From the NCBI GenBank assembly GCA_003149065.1, contig QGFZ01000003.1:1-64000 (forward strand): 64,000 bases of DNA, given 5' to 3'. The notes under the pieces were generated by a model. That model saw nothing but the letters and a program-made list of their open reading frames with translations. It did not search any database and was not told the DNA's origin. Made by a program: the position numbers and the translations under genes. Positions 52,512-62,060 of this stretch are shown here, in pieces (within the stretch, counting starts at the first letter, position 1; each line of letters opens with the position of its first letter). This DNA comes from Ruminococcaceae bacterium R-25. Lineage in GTDB: Bacteria > Bacillota > Clostridia > Saccharofermentanales > Saccharofermentanaceae.

Positions 52512-53948
52512 ATGAAATATTTCAGGGGAAACGGGAACAGGCTTTTTAAGGTAAAGTGCGCTGTTTTGGCAGCGTCAGTAATGCTTACTTCATTTTCTTT
52601 GTGCGGATGCTTTCAGACTAAGCCGCCCAGGGTTACGCATTCTTATGCTGATGACGAAGTAAAGCCCGGTTCTCCCACTGAAGCATCTCCGACTCCTACC
52701 GCCACGCCTACACCTGACCCGAAGATCGAGGCAGTAAAGCTCGCTAAAGAGGTGGGACTTACGGAGAAAGACTTACATGGCCAGTATGCACTCTTTGTGA
52801 GATACTATGCAGTTGTTTCCGCCAATCAGAATCTCAGTGGATACCGTGAATTCATATATCACCTTTTCCCGATCATTGCTGACCATTTAAAGAGCGAAAA
52901 TGAGGAATACTTTTTCGATAAGGTCAGAACGCTCAAGATCATCGAGAATCACACGAATGGCATAGACGGACAGTATATCCAGTCTGAAAACAGGGTGGAG
53001 GTTGAGCCTGACCTGACGAACAAACTCGGCGAAGGCGCTTATTCCGCGGTCCTTTACCATGAGCTCATGCACTTTATTGATCTTAATATTGCGGGAAATG
53101 AGTTTTCGCGTTATCTGGCATTGTTAGATGATGGAACCATCCATAAATACTGTGATCTCACCTATCCGGAGCGCGGACGCATAAAGAGTTATCTCTATAC
53201 ATATTTCACCGAAGGCGGCGCTGAGATGTATACCTCAGAGTATTTCACTTGTGCTCCGAATTCATATCTTATCAGAGTAAGGTTCCTCGTTGCGATGAAG
53301 TACATTTTCGGGGTCGAAAAGATTGACGACATGTTCTTTGCGGGCGATACTGACTACCAGTTCTATGAGCTCCTTAAGGCAAACGAGTTTACCGACGAAG
53401 AGATAGTAAAGCTCTTCACCGGAATGAAGAATTCCGCAGATGCATTAAAGGAACCCAAGTCGCTTATCGATCCGAGAGAAGCATTGATAAGGCTCTATAT
53501 TAAAAATGTCGGACCTGATTACGAGAAGGATAAGACTTTCTGCCGCATCCTGGGCACGATGAATTTCGATCAGGATCTTAATAAGATCCCGTCAGATTAC
53601 AGCAAATTCTATCAGAAGCAGACAGGTATTCCTCAGGAAGTAGTCGTACAGATCTGGGGTTATGTCACAAACTATGTCGGCAATTACGATGTACAGTGGG
53701 GCTTTGTAGGCACTCCCGGACCGCTTTATCTCGACGGACAGCTCAAGGTCGTCATTATGGCTGCGCCTATGAGCGGTGATATGCTCGATTACAAATCCTT
53801 TGTATCCGACTACGATTTCGAAAAGGATGAGCTTAAGGACTGCACGCTCTACGACAACTGGATGCCGGCTCCCATAGAAGGAAGCTCATCCGGCAATACA
53901 ACCGGAACAAGCACGTCCGGCAGCGATGAGACCACTGAAACGACTTAA
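52512..53948 (+). CDS. Secreted HExxH metallopeptidase-like lipoprotein
   Basis: 478 residues. The signal segment ends at LCGC (lipobox-like) and a Pro/Thr linker follows. The zinc site is HELMH (H183 to H187), and EGGAE about 50 residues later (E234/E238) fits the third ligand of a gluzincin-type peptidase. A Thr/Ser/Gly-rich tail ends the protein. It likely hydrolyses a protein or peptide outside the cell; the substrate is unknown. The gene overlaps the convergent NUDIX gene by four bases. Confidence 0.8.
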   Translation: MKYFRGNGNRLFKVKCAVLAASVMLTSFSLCGCFQTKPPRVTHSYADDEVKPGSPTEASPTPTATPTPDPKIEAVKLAKEVGLTEKDLHGQYALFVRYYAVVSANQNLSGYREFIYHLFPIIADHLKSENEEYFFDKVRTLKIIENHTNGIDGQYIQSENRVEVEPDLTNKLGEGAYSAVLYHELMHFIDLNIAGNEFSRYLALLDDGTIHKYCDLTYPERGRIKSYLYTYFTEGGAEMYTSEYFTCAPNSYLIRVRFLVAMKYIFGVEKIDDMFFAGDTDYQFYELLKANEFTDEEIVKLFTGMKNSADALKEPKSLIDPREALIRLYIKNVGPDYEKDKTFCRILGTMNFDQDLNKIPSDYSKFYQKQTGIPQEVVVQIWGYVTNYVGNYDVQWGFVGTPGPLYLDGQLKVVIMAAPMSGDMLDYKSFVSDYDFEKDELKDCTLYDNWMPAPIEGSSSGNTTGTSTSGSDETTETT

Positions 53949-54406
53949 GTCCTGTTCTTAAGGTATTCTCTTACTTTTGCGAAAACTTTCTCTTTATTCG
54001 GAGGCAGATTATCCGGAAGGTTATCAATGGGGAAGAAGGCCTGTTCGATAACTTCTTCTTCCTGTACTTTCATCTCGCCCGAAAAGTCGAAGCAGATATA
54101 TAAGATGCCCGCAAAATAGATCCTGTCTTTATTGGGGTATTCGTAATATGTTTCCTTGCCTGAAAGGCTCATGAGGAATTCCAGTTCGCCCAGATCGAGG
54201 CCCGTTTCTTCTTTGGTTTCTCTTCTGGCACATTCTTCGAAGCTCTCGCCGAGTTCCATAGAGCCTGCAGGATAGTCCCAGTAGCCGTTATCGGCGCGCT
54301 TTCCCAAAAGAATCTCGTTCTTGTCATTAACAACGATCACGCCTGATCCCGTTAAGATCAGGGTATCGTGTCCGAGCTTTTTTCGAAGATCGAGAATATA
54401 ACCCAT
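53945..54406 (-). CDS. NUDIX hydrolase
   Basis: 153 residues with the complete Nudix box G48-SMELGESFEECARRETKEE-TGL70. The family hydrolyses nucleoside diphosphates linked to other groups; this size suits ADP-ribose or oxidised nucleotide pyrophosphatases, but the substrate cannot be told. The gene starts five bases after the stop of the small membrane gene at 54412 and is last in a three-gene run. Confidence 0.9.
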   Translation of the reverse strand: MGYILDLRKKLGHDTLILTGSGVIVVNDKNEILLGKRADNGYWDYPAGSMELGESFEECARRETKEETGLDLGELEFLMSLSGKETYYEYPNKDRIYFAGILYICFDFSGEMKVQEEEVIEQAFFPIDNLPDNLPPNKEKVFAKVREYLKNRT

Positions 54407-54411
54407 ATGGA

Positions 54412-54747
54412 TCAGGCTCCGACCGAATTAACGAGCGCAATAAAGCCCCAGGACAGAAGGCCCCCTAAAACGGTGCCGATGCTTATAAATACAATGTTTA
54501 CGGTAGGCCAGCGGTGCGTCTTGTCCAAAACTTTCGCAACGATCGAAGCTGCCAAGCTCCCCAAGCACCCTACGGCGCATACTGTGATCAGGGCGACAGA
54601 CTGTACGATGTAACTGGATGTCTTCTCTATTACAGAGATAAAATACAGAAACAGCGCGAACGGATTGCCGATAAAACACATGATCGAAATGCCTGTGGCA
54701 AGGCCGCAGATAAATAATGTTCTAAGAGTCTTCTTATCTTCGTTCAT
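54412..54747 (-). CDS. Small multi-pass membrane protein
   Basis: 111 residues with about three or four hydrophobic helices: LFICGLATGISIMCFIGNPFALF, SVALITVCAVGCLGSLAASI and NIVFISIGTVLGGLLSWGFIAL. There is no recognised family and the ribosome binding site is weak. It sits between the 108-residue membrane gene upstream and the NUDIX gene downstream, on the same strand. Confidence 0.68.
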   Translation of the reverse strand: MNEDKKTLRTLFICGLATGISIMCFIGNPFALFLYFISVIEKTSSYIVQSVALITVCAVGCLGSLAASIVAKVLDKTHRWPTVNIVFISIGTVLGGLLSWGFIALVNSVGA

Positions 54748-54779
54748 AATCTGAAAAAACTAACCTGTCCCTTATATAT

Positions 54780-55106
54780 TTACCCAACTATGGCAGCTGC
54801 GGAAGATGTCTGGTAGACCGCTGCTGCAAGTCCTGTTGCGCAGAAGAAACCTAACACCGGTGTGGCAACGTTTATTAAAACAGTAACAATGGCCGCGCCG
54901 ATACCGTAATCTTCGACCTTCTTAAAGCCTAAGACAACATATGCGACAGTCAGGAGAAGATAGAAGATACTGCCGCCGATGAAGATGATCTTTGCGATCG
55001 TGTTATCACCGTCAACAGACGCGGTGCTTATGAAGCCGAACCATATTATAGCTGCAAGAATGAAAGACCAAAGGACCTGGATTATAAAGTATGCAGGCTT
55101 CTTCAT
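54780..55106 (-). CDS. Small membrane protein with four helices
   Basis: 108 residues from the ATG at 55106, eight bases after a run of G; an upstream in-frame ATG is too close to that run. Hydrophobic segments: YFIIQVLWSFILAAIIWFGF, IIFIGGSIFYLLLTVAYVVL, AAIVTVLINVATPVLGFFCA. It resembles the membrane protein encoded 33 bases downstream in size and topology. An extended -10 box (TGCTATAAT, 55190-55198, minus strand) lies about 85 bases upstream. Confidence 0.7.
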   Translation of the reverse strand: MKKPAYFIIQVLWSFILAAIIWFGFISTASVDGDNTIAKIIFIGGSIFYLLLTVAYVVLGFKKVEDYGIGAAIVTVLINVATPVLGFFCATGLAAAVYQTSSAAAIVG

Positions 55107-55189
55107 AAACATTACCCCCCCTGACAAATACTATTCTGCCGCATGCCCGGCAGAACGTGTTTTGAACCGCATAAAAATGAAGCACTTTG

Positions 55190-55198
55190 ATTATAGCA
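55190..55198 (-). promoter_or_regulatory. Extended -10 promoter for the 55106-53945 run
   Basis: TGCTATAAT on the minus strand, with a predicted start at about 55183 and a leader of about 77 nt. Confidence 0.5.
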
Positions 55199-55372
55199 TC
55201 TCTTATATGACTTTTCCGTTACAGGGCATGGTATCTCTACAGTTTCACCCTTCTTTTGCCACGCTTTTGGCACAATATATGATCCGTTAGGGAGTAAAAT
55301 CAGGACCTTGCAGCGGGGATAATAGTTGCTGCCAAAGAAATGTCCATTTAGGGACGGAAGGAATGGTTAAAA

Positions 55373-56305
55373 ATGAATAAGAAGATAATTTGTTCAATAC
55401 TTTCGGCCTGCACGGTGCTTTCCATGACCGCCTGTGCTTCGGCCAATGCCGGAGGTGCTGCAGGCGCTCCTGATAAGGAAAAGGCCGCTTCTGACATATC
55501 TGATTCAATCGTCGGAGGAGTCACACCCGGCATCTCAGATGTCACGATAGCTCAGCCCGGCGAAGATTTTTCCTTTGAAGGGACCTACTACAGCGACAGA
55601 TGCCATATCACGTTTTCCAAGGGCACAGATAAGACCGTTAACGTTAAGATCGGGTGGGCCAGCCGCTACAACGAGAGCCTGGAGTGGACCATGTCAGGCG
55701 AGTACGACAGCGAATCTTACTGCATCCAGTACGAAAACTGCGTCAAGAAAAACGTTATCTACAAGGCCGAAAACGAAGTCGATAAAGAAGAGACATTATA
55801 TACAGACGGAACAGGAACATTCCTTTTCAGTCTTTCAGGCGACAGCGTAACCTGGACCGATAAGAAAGAAGACGTCGCACAGGGAAGGATTTTCGCGCTT
55901 TATAAGGAATCTGACGGAAATACGGCCACACAGTTTGGCACGGGCGATGAAGAGTATTACCGGGGATTTTCAGCTATGGACAAGACTTCCATAGAAGAGA
56001 CCGCAGATAAAATCCGCAAGGCATATCTCGCTGAAGACTGGGATTCATTAAAAGGGTTCGTAATTTATCCTGTCACGATTAATGGTGCCACTGTTGAAAA
56101 CGAAGAGACATTTATAAAGTACATGAAAGATAAGAAGGTCTCTTCTGATTCCCGCAAGGCAATGGAAGAAGAAAACTGCCACGACATGTTCTATAACGGC
56201 CAGGGCCTCTGCATGGGTTCAGGCCAGGTCTGGCTCCTCGATCCTTCTTACATGACCGATGAGACGCCAGTGATCAAGATCAAGACGATACAGGGTCTTG
56301 AATAA
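55373..56305 (+). CDS. Lipoprotein of unknown function
   Basis: 310 residues. Lipobox MTAC (C21 or so), a Gly/Ala linker, then a strand-rich domain of about 120 residues (FEGTYYSDRCHITFSKGTDKT) and a helical/strand C-terminal part (TADKIRKAYLAEDWDSLKGFV). The second domain resembles the NTF2/SnoaL-like stress proteins in layout but not firmly. It is monocistronic and ended by the bidirectional terminator at 56335. Confidence 0.75.
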   Translation: MNKKIICSILSACTVLSMTACASANAGGAAGAPDKEKAASDISDSIVGGVTPGISDVTIAQPGEDFSFEGTYYSDRCHITFSKGTDKTVNVKIGWASRYNESLEWTMSGEYDSESYCIQYENCVKKNVIYKAENEVDKEETLYTDGTGTFLFSLSGDSVTWTDKKEDVAQGRIFALYKESDGNTATQFGTGDEEYYRGFSAMDKTSIEETADKIRKAYLAEDWDSLKGFVIYPVTINGATVENEETFIKYMKDKKVSSDSRKAMEEENCHDMFYNGQGLCMGSGQVWLLDPSYMTDETPVIKIKTIQGLE

Positions 56306-56334
56306 CCTAATCACTCCATTTTCTCCAAACATAT

Positions 56335-56371
56335 AAGGGGTTACCACAGGTAAGTTCTGAGGTAACCCCTT
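56335..56371. terminator. Bidirectional terminator between convergent genes
   Basis: AAGGGGTTACC (56335-56345) pairs perfectly with GGTAACCCCTT (56361-56371). Confidence 0.85.
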
Positions 56372-56405
56372 AGTTGCTAAAAGTGCTAATTTTGAGAGGA
56401 TCTGT

Positions 56406-57089
56406 TTAATTCCTCCACATGTAGCCGCTCTTTATTACGGTTTCGATGTGGTAGCTGGCTTTGCCCAATGTCTGGCGGAGCTTTTTGACATAGGTGTCGA
56501 CGGCTCTGTCGTAGCCTAAGAAATCCTCGCCCCATACGGCGTCAAGGATCTGGTCTCTGGATAAGACCTGCTCTTTGTTTTCGACGAAATATAAGAGGAG
56601 CTCATATTCTCTGGGCGAGATGTCCAGACGTTCACCGTCAACGCTGACGATGCGTTTGAAGGGCTCAATGACGATCTCGTTTATCGTGATACGGCCGTTT
56701 TTGACAAGAAGGCCCCTGTAACGGTTGATCAGGGCGTTGACCTTCATCAAGAGGAGCTTGGTCGAAAAAGGCTTGGTCACATACTCGTCGGCGCCGACCT
56801 CATAGCCTTCTATTATGTCGCTCTCGGTTCCCAAAGCGGTAAGGAATATGACCGGAACGTCGTAGCGGGTCCTTATGAATTTGCAGACTTCAATGCCGTC
56901 TTTACCGGGCATCATGATGTCCAGGATTATCGCATCGTAATGATTCTGCATGACCAGGCCGCAGGCTTCGATGCCGTCAGATGCCTGATCGACCTCAAAT
57001 CCGTATTTCGTGAAAAAAGCAGAAGTGATGTGCCTTAAAGACACATCATCTTCCGCTATCAGGAGTCTCTTGGTGCTTGTGCTGTCCAT
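56406..57089 (-). CDS. OmpR/PhoB family response regulator
   Basis: 227 residues. The receiver domain has acidic pocket EDD (13-15), the phosphorylation site D57 in IILDIMMPGKDG, and the conserved Thr and Lys (FLTALG, TKPF). The C-terminal winged helix ends RAVDTYVKKLRQTLGKASYHIETV. It follows the histidine kinase by eight bases and is its obvious partner. Regulated genes are not evident. Confidence 0.93.
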   Translation of the reverse strand: MDSTSTKRLLIAEDDVSLRHITSAFFTKYGFEVDQASDGIEACGLVMQNHYDAIILDIMMPGKDGIEVCKFIRTRYDVPVIFLTALGTESDIIEGYEVGADEYVTKPFSTKLLLMKVNALINRYRGLLVKNGRITINEIVIEPFKRIVSVDGERLDISPREYELLLYFVENKEQVLSRDQILDAVWGEDFLGYDRAVDTYVKKLRQTLGKASYHIETVIKSGYMWRN

Positions 57090-57097
57090 TTTTCCTA

Positions 57098-58606
57098 TTA
57101 TGCCTTTTTCATCTCGAACCAGAAGGTCGTGCCGGAAGCGCCGCTTTCGACGCCGAACTTTGCCTTATGGATGTCTAAGATGCTCTTGTTGACTGCGAGG
57201 CCGACACCCGTGCTGGAGAGGCGGTCTGAGCCGGACTTATCCTTCTTGTAGAAGAGTTCCCAGATCTTCTTCTGGTCTTTCTTGCTGATCGGCTCGCCAT
57301 CGTTGGTTATCTTGAATGTAACATTGTTACTTCCGTCAACCAGGCTGACTTCGACCTTTTCCTTACCATATTTTATCGCATTGGACATGAAATTGGAGAT
57401 GACCATTTTCATCATGTCGAGGTCGGCTGAAACAGTAAAATCGCCATCTTCGGGTTTTGTTATGAAGTCGACTTTGATGTTCTTGGCTTTGGCGAGTTCT
57501 TCCAGGTGTTTGTAGCATACCTGTGAGAGTCCGAAAAGATCGACGTCCTCAAGTTTGAGCGTGACTTCGCCTGTATCCATTTTCGAGAGATCAAGAAGAG
57601 TATTGACCATCTTCGTCATGTGGTCGACCTCGGAATTGATCTTCGAAGCGACTTCCGGACGCTCGTCCTCAGGCACGATCTCCCAGTTCTCGACATAAGA
57701 CTTGGTGACCGCCAGAGGGGTCTTGAGCTCGTGCGCAAAGCTCCTCGTGAGGTTCTTGGTCCTTGCCTCGTAGCTCATCCTGGTAAGATACATTCTGCGC
57801 ATCATGATGACAGTAAGAGCCAGAAGTACAACGAGCACAATAAAAAACAGGATATAGACGTACAGATACTTTTCTAAAACCATCTGGAACGGGTGGAATA
57901 CGAAAACATCTTCATTCCTGACGGTGATCACTCCATCCGCCACATCTTCCGTGGTGTCATACACGAGATACGAAGTAAACCAGCCGAGATGTCCGGGATT
58001 ACCGAAAAGCGCGCCCGGCGATGAAATAAGGTAATCGTATTTTGCTTTTGCCTCAGCGTCCAGCCCATAGATCTCATTGTTTTCTTCCGGCAGATAATCC
58101 ACATGGACGTCCGGCTCGTTTAATTCTACGGTAAATTCTTCACTGATCACGGTCGATCCGTCTTCGGCAGCAACGTCCGTACTGGTTTTGTAAATAAGTA
58201 CCGTGAAATGGTTGGTTTCTTCGTCCGGCGAAAAACCGATCTCAACGATATTCTTATCACTATCGTTCAATATCATGGAACCATGCTGGTAAGATGTGGA
58301 ATCAACAGTCTGTGTAAGATGAAGGTCATTCCATGTCCAGGTGCACTTGCCATAGTAACCGACATCGGCATACTCTGTCCTCTCAAAGAATTTGAACCCC
58401 ATGTAATTTGTCATGAATGAATCAAATCCATTATCCTTAAAACTTGATTTATCAATGCGGTCATTGATCGAAAATGAAATGTTGTTAAAACATCTCTCGT
58501 TTTCGGCACTTATCTGGATATGGGAAAACAGTGCTATCCCCAGCACCATTACCGCACTTACCAAAACACAGATAAGAACCGTGATCTTTGTGTAAGTTTT
58601 CTTCAT
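57098..58606 (-). CDS. Sensor histidine kinase
   Basis: 502 residues from the ATG at 58606, preceded by GGAGG; a longer upstream frame has no site. Two membrane helices (about 8-28 and about 235-258) enclose an extracellular sensor region of about 200 residues. The HisKA H-box is FAHELKTPL (H about 290), followed by the catalytic domain with the N-box NFMSNAIKYG and G-box STGVGLAVNKS. It autophosphorylates and passes phosphate to the regulator encoded downstream. The ligand is unknown. Confidence 0.92.
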   Translation of the reverse strand: MKKTYTKITVLICVLVSAVMVLGIALFSHIQISAENERCFNNISFSINDRIDKSSFKDNGFDSFMTNYMGFKFFERTEYADVGYYGKCTWTWNDLHLTQTVDSTSYQHGSMILNDSDKNIVEIGFSPDEETNHFTVLIYKTSTDVAAEDGSTVISEEFTVELNEPDVHVDYLPEENNEIYGLDAEAKAKYDYLISSPGALFGNPGHLGWFTSYLVYDTTEDVADGVITVRNEDVFVFHPFQMVLEKYLYVYILFFIVLVVLLALTVIMMRRMYLTRMSYEARTKNLTRSFAHELKTPLAVTKSYVENWEIVPEDERPEVASKINSEVDHMTKMVNTLLDLSKMDTGEVTLKLEDVDLFGLSQVCYKHLEELAKAKNIKVDFITKPEDGDFTVSADLDMMKMVISNFMSNAIKYGKEKVEVSLVDGSNNVTFKITNDGEPISKKDQKKIWELFYKKDKSGSDRLSSTGVGLAVNKSILDIHKAKFGVESGASGTTFWFEMKKA

Positions 58607-58742
58607 TCCTATTATCCTCCTATTTGCGACCTTCCCCAAGATTCGCTTGTTTGATAATTGGAGTATAAGGCGGGGATGTGTAAATCGTATGTACAAAAAA
58701 TATTCTTCTGCTGCTCGGACAGTCCTCGAGCGCAAAGCGCTC

Positions 58743-58915
58743 TGCGGAACTCGCAGCTAAGAAGAATATTTTTTTATCGTAATGGAGAGGCCGGGCGGAA
58801 CTCGCAGCTATAGAAAAATATTTTTGTCTTCGTTATGGGAAGCCGGGAGTGCAGGGAGCGCCTGCGGAACTCGTGGCTTTGAAGAATATTTTTTTATCGT
58901 AATGGAGAGGCCGGG
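58743..58915. repeat. Direct repeats H, three diverged copies
   Basis: Copies starting TGCGGAACTCG at 58743 and 58863 share GAAGAATATTTTTTTATCG and TAATGGAGAGGCCGGG. A more diverged copy starts at 58796. An inverted partner (AAAAAATATTCTTCTG) lies at 58695. The array fills the gap between the kinase promoter and the DUF4003 gene. Confidence 0.8.
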
Positions 58916-58976
58916 ACAGATAATATTATTTTCCAGTCGTGTTAGAATATGGAAAAAAAGGGATTGGAGACTGCTT

Positions 58977-59972
58977 ATGAATTCGGAATTTTCACGCAAG
59001 CTGGAGCTTTTGGCAGCAAACAAGAAATCTATCGATAAGGCTTTCAAATTCGAGATGGGAATAAGCCAGGTCGTTGCAAGCCTGCTTTTGGCGAGCAACG
59101 GGAAAGAAGCTGACATCGAGAAGATGAAGGAAGCCAGAGCTATATTGAAGAAAAAGGCGGGCGTTTTCTCGGTGTTCCGTGATGCTACTGAGGTTGTCAT
59201 TCTCGCGAGAATGGCTTTGGAGACTGATCCTGAGCAGTATATCGATGATGTAAAGGACGTTTTCGACATTTTCATGCAGGGAAGGGTTTTCGAGGACACA
59301 TATATGGTGCTTGCATCCATGATCGTCATTGACCGCGGCCGCAAGGCTGATGCCGAAGCAATCAAGGACAAGACCAATGAAATCTTAAAGCGCATGAGCA
59401 AAAAGCACCCGATCCTTACATCGTCGGAGGACCTTGCGCTTGCAGCGCTCCTGGCCACGACTGACCGCGATATCGATTCCATAATCGACGACATGGAAGA
59501 GTGCTATACATACACCAAGAAAGAATTGAAGCTCAAGGCCGAGTCGGATTCCATTCAGGCTTTGTCGCAGATCCTGGCGCTTAACGGGGGCGACATGAGA
59601 GCCAAGTGCGATAAGGTCGCAGAGATCTTTGCTGCATTCAAAGAGCACGGCTCCAAGTTCGGCACATATCTCGAATTTCCGGCTCTCGGCACGCTCCTTA
59701 ACGTTAATGTCTCAACAGACGTGCTCGTAAGCGAGATCATCGAAGCTGCTGATTTCCTGAAGCAGAGCAAGGGCTTTGGGGGCCTTAGCATGGACAAGAA
59801 ATCACGTCTGATGTTCGCCGCGCTGATCGCGGCTGACGTCTTTGCTTCTGATAATACCGATGCCATCATCAACAATGCGGTTGCTACGAGCAGCGCAGTC
59901 GCAATGATCGTAGCCGAAGAGATAGCGATCATGGTCATCGTGATGTGCGCATCTACGGCGAACACCAACTGA
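58977..59972 (+). CDS. DUF4003 family protein
   Basis: 331 residues from the ATG at 58977, after TTGGAGA; a longer frame upstream runs through the repeats and is not credible. All-helical protein with the DUF4003 pattern: the N-terminal KSIDKAFKFEMGISQVVASLLLASNGKE, then HPILTSSEDLALAALLATTD and KLGTYLEF-like motif GSKFGTYLEFPALGTLL. It ends in a hydrophobic segment rich in Ala and Val. The function is unknown. Confidence 0.82.
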   Translation: MNSEFSRKLELLAANKKSIDKAFKFEMGISQVVASLLLASNGKEADIEKMKEARAILKKKAGVFSVFRDATEVVILARMALETDPEQYIDDVKDVFDIFMQGRVFEDTYMVLASMIVIDRGRKADAEAIKDKTNEILKRMSKKHPILTSSEDLALAALLATTDRDIDSIIDDMEECYTYTKKELKLKAESDSIQALSQILALNGGDMRAKCDKVAEIFAAFKEHGSKFGTYLEFPALGTLLNVNVSTDVLVSEIIEAADFLKQSKGFGGLSMDKKSRLMFAALIAADVFASDNTDAIINNAVATSSAVAMIVAEEIAIMVIVMCASTANTN

Positions 59973-59992
59973 GTTTTTATAACCTGATTGAT

Positions 59993-60030
59993 AAAGGCGG
60001 TTCATTGAATGATGTGAACCGCCTTTTATT
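59993..60030 (+). terminator. Intrinsic terminator after DUF4003
   Basis: AAAGGCGGTTCA pairs with TGAACCGCCTTT around 10 bases, followed by TATTTTGG. Confidence 0.88.
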
Positions 60031-60040
60031 TTGGTGGAAG

Positions 60041-60234
60041 TGTATCGAAGATCCCTGTTTTTATATGTTTTCGATACAACCAAGTGTGAGTCTGTATCGA
60101 AAACCCCAGTTTTTTATGTGTTTTCGATACAAAAACGCGAATTTGTATCGAAATGGGTATTTTTTCGAGGTTATCGATACATCAAAGTGCGGGGCTGTAT
60201 CGAAATGTAGGTATTTTTCGAAGTTTTCGATACA
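60041..60234 (-). repeat. Palindromic array A2 (TGTATCGAAAA), four 52-bp units
   Basis: Words TGTATCGAA(A/G) start at 60041, 60093, 60144 and 60196, each followed by its reverse complement at 60068, 60121, 60171 and 60224; the period is 51-52 bp. Read on the minus strand it aligns with array A1 (10659-10902), including spacers such as AAATTCGC and the flank GACCTTG. Confidence 0.9.
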
Positions 60235-60285
60235 GTTGAGTTAGTGCTACAAGGTCACACGTTGGCTTATGTAATTGTTGGCCTG

Positions 60286-60320
60286 AAAAAAGCCCGGAAA
60301 TTATATAAAACGGGCTTTTT
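60286..60320. terminator. Hairpin AAAAAAGCCCG/CGGGCTTTTT
   Basis: Arms 60286-60296 and 60311-60320 around ATTATATAA-containing sequence, next to AATTGTTG words that also occur in the hairpin at 26421-26456. Confidence 0.75.
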
Positions 60321-60387
60321 CTGTAATTGTTGCCTGTTTTTTTGTCCCTGTGCGATAGCGCCTTAATAACGACAACCTTTAAAATAC

Positions 60388-60423
60388 AAAAATGGCAGGG
60401 AAATGGGGTTCCCTGCCATTTTT
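60388..60423. terminator. Bidirectional terminator of the GH16 gene
   Basis: AAAAATGGCAGGGAA (60388-60402) pairs perfectly with TTCCCTGCCATTTTT (60409-60423). Confidence 0.85.
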
Positions 60424-60499
60424 GGCTAAATATTCGGATAAGCGGCAATGATCATAAGTGGCTTTGAATGATCGTTTCTTGCCGCCTAACTGAAGCAGA

Positions 60500-61849
60500 T
60501 CAGATCTCCTCGACTCTGACGTTCTTGATATGGATAGTGGCGGTGTCTTTGTGCTTACCCATATTGAACTCTAAGCGGCCGTTGTTATCGTCCTTGTCCT
60601 TCATTTCGAACTCGAAAACGAAGGTGTTCCATTCGGTCGTCAGGTCTATTGAGGTGTCTTTCAGGTACCGGATCCAGCCGGCGTTCGGCGCGGATACGCA
60701 GACGATACATTTTCGGGCTTCATCCGCTCGGATATCGAAGGTTACCCGGTATTTGTGGCCCTTCAGCATCGGGAGGTCAGGATGTACGAGCTGGACGGAG
60801 TATTCCTCAGTACCGTAGTTCTTTGTGTAGATGATCATCTCGCCGTCCTTGATCTCAGCAGAGCCTTCGCCGCCGTTGAAAAGGAGGAACTTCCAGTCGA
60901 CATCATCTTCAAGGTTCTCAGCTACGGAGAAGTCTCCGTTGCGGATGAAGTTGCCGTCAGGGAGAGCTTCGCGGAAGGTCATCGGGGGCTTTGTAACGTT
61001 GGTGTCGTAAGCGTCCTTTTGATATACGCGGACGTAGTCGATGAGGAACTCAGCCTTGGAGAAATCTGTTGTTGAGTCAGGATTTCCGGGCCAGTTGCCG
61101 CCGACTGCGAGGTTTAACTGTACATAGAAAGGCTGGTCGAAAGGTGCCGGATAAGGCTTATCGTCAGCGCCTTCAACTGCCGTGAACCAGTCGTTGCATG
61201 TGAGGACCAGCTCGCCGTCTGTGTAGAAGCGCATCTCGCCGGGTTCCCACTCTACGGAGTACTCGTGGAATTTTGCAGAGAAGCTCTCGTCGCCTTCCTT
61301 TGTGATCGTGCCCTGCTGCTCGGCATGGGGCTCACCATAGTGAATTGTTGAATAAGAAACTGTTGTGTCGTTGCCCAAAGACTCCATGATGTCGATCTCG
61401 CCGCACTTCGGCCACTGACCGTACTTGGATTCCTGGTTAGGCATCATCCAGATAGCAGGCCACAGACCCTGGCCTTCAGGTACCTTAGCGGAGACAACTA
61501 CTTTGCCGTACTGGAACTGTGTCTTGTTCCAGCCCTGTACCTTGCCGGATGTGTAGTAAGGCTGGCCGTTCTTTTCGGTCTTGATAGCCTTCAGAACGAG
61601 GTTGCCGTCCCTGACGAAAATGTTCTCGTCGGAATTTGTGTATTCCTGCAGCTCGTTGTTTGTCCAGCCGGGCTCGTGGGTCTCACGGTTCCACTTGGAC
61701 TCGTCAAGTTCTTTGCCTTCGAACTCGTCGCTCCAGAGAAGGTTATAACCTTCGATAGAGGGCGTCTCAGTCTTCTTCTGGCCGCACGCAGCCATGGGCA
61801 GAAGCATTGAGATTGCGAGGATCGAACTTAAGATTCTTTTGCTCTTCAT
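60500..61849 (-). CDS. GH16 beta-glucanase (laminarinase-like) lipoprotein
   Basis: 449 residues. Lipobox MAAC, then a GH16 beta-sandwich (about residues 35-280) with the catalytic signature GEIDIMES (about 150-157, two Glu and one Asp), preceded by GLWPAIWMMPNQ. A C-terminal carbohydrate-binding module of CBM4/9 type follows (FIRNGDFSVAENLEDDVDW, VQLVHPDLPMLKGHKYRVTF). It would cut beta-1,3/1,4-glucans at the cell surface. It is divergent from an AraC regulator at 62061. Confidence 0.92.
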   Translation of the reverse strand: MKSKRILSSILAISMLLPMAACGQKKTETPSIEGYNLLWSDEFEGKELDESKWNRETHEPGWTNNELQEYTNSDENIFVRDGNLVLKAIKTEKNGQPYYTSGKVQGWNKTQFQYGKVVVSAKVPEGQGLWPAIWMMPNQESKYGQWPKCGEIDIMESLGNDTTVSYSTIHYGEPHAEQQGTITKEGDESFSAKFHEYSVEWEPGEMRFYTDGELVLTCNDWFTAVEGADDKPYPAPFDQPFYVQLNLAVGGNWPGNPDSTTDFSKAEFLIDYVRVYQKDAYDTNVTKPPMTFREALPDGNFIRNGDFSVAENLEDDVDWKFLLFNGGEGSAEIKDGEMIIYTKNYGTEEYSVQLVHPDLPMLKGHKYRVTFDIRADEARKCIVCVSAPNAGWIRYLKDTSIDLTTEWNTFVFEFEMKDKDDNNGRLEFNMGKHKDTATIHIKNVRVEEI

Positions 61850-61946
61850 AATTGCCTCCTGTTTTTTTCTTGTTCCTGTCTGACCTCAAAATATCAACTT
61901 TGCGCTTTTGGTTATTGCTTTTCCATAACCTGTTTTTGTGTTTTCG

Positions 61947-61955
61947 TGCTATAAT
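61947..61955 (+). promoter_or_regulatory. Extended -10 promoter for the AraC gene
   Basis: TGCTATAAT, about 105 bases before the ATG at 62061; no clear -35 box is seen. Confidence 0.55.
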
Positions 61956-62060
61956 AAAGCTCGAAAACCGAATCTCACGCATATTTGATTTCCGCAATCT
62001 GCAGGGTTCCTCAGGCTGTCAGACAGATGCCGGGGCGAATGCACACAAACAGGAGATGTC

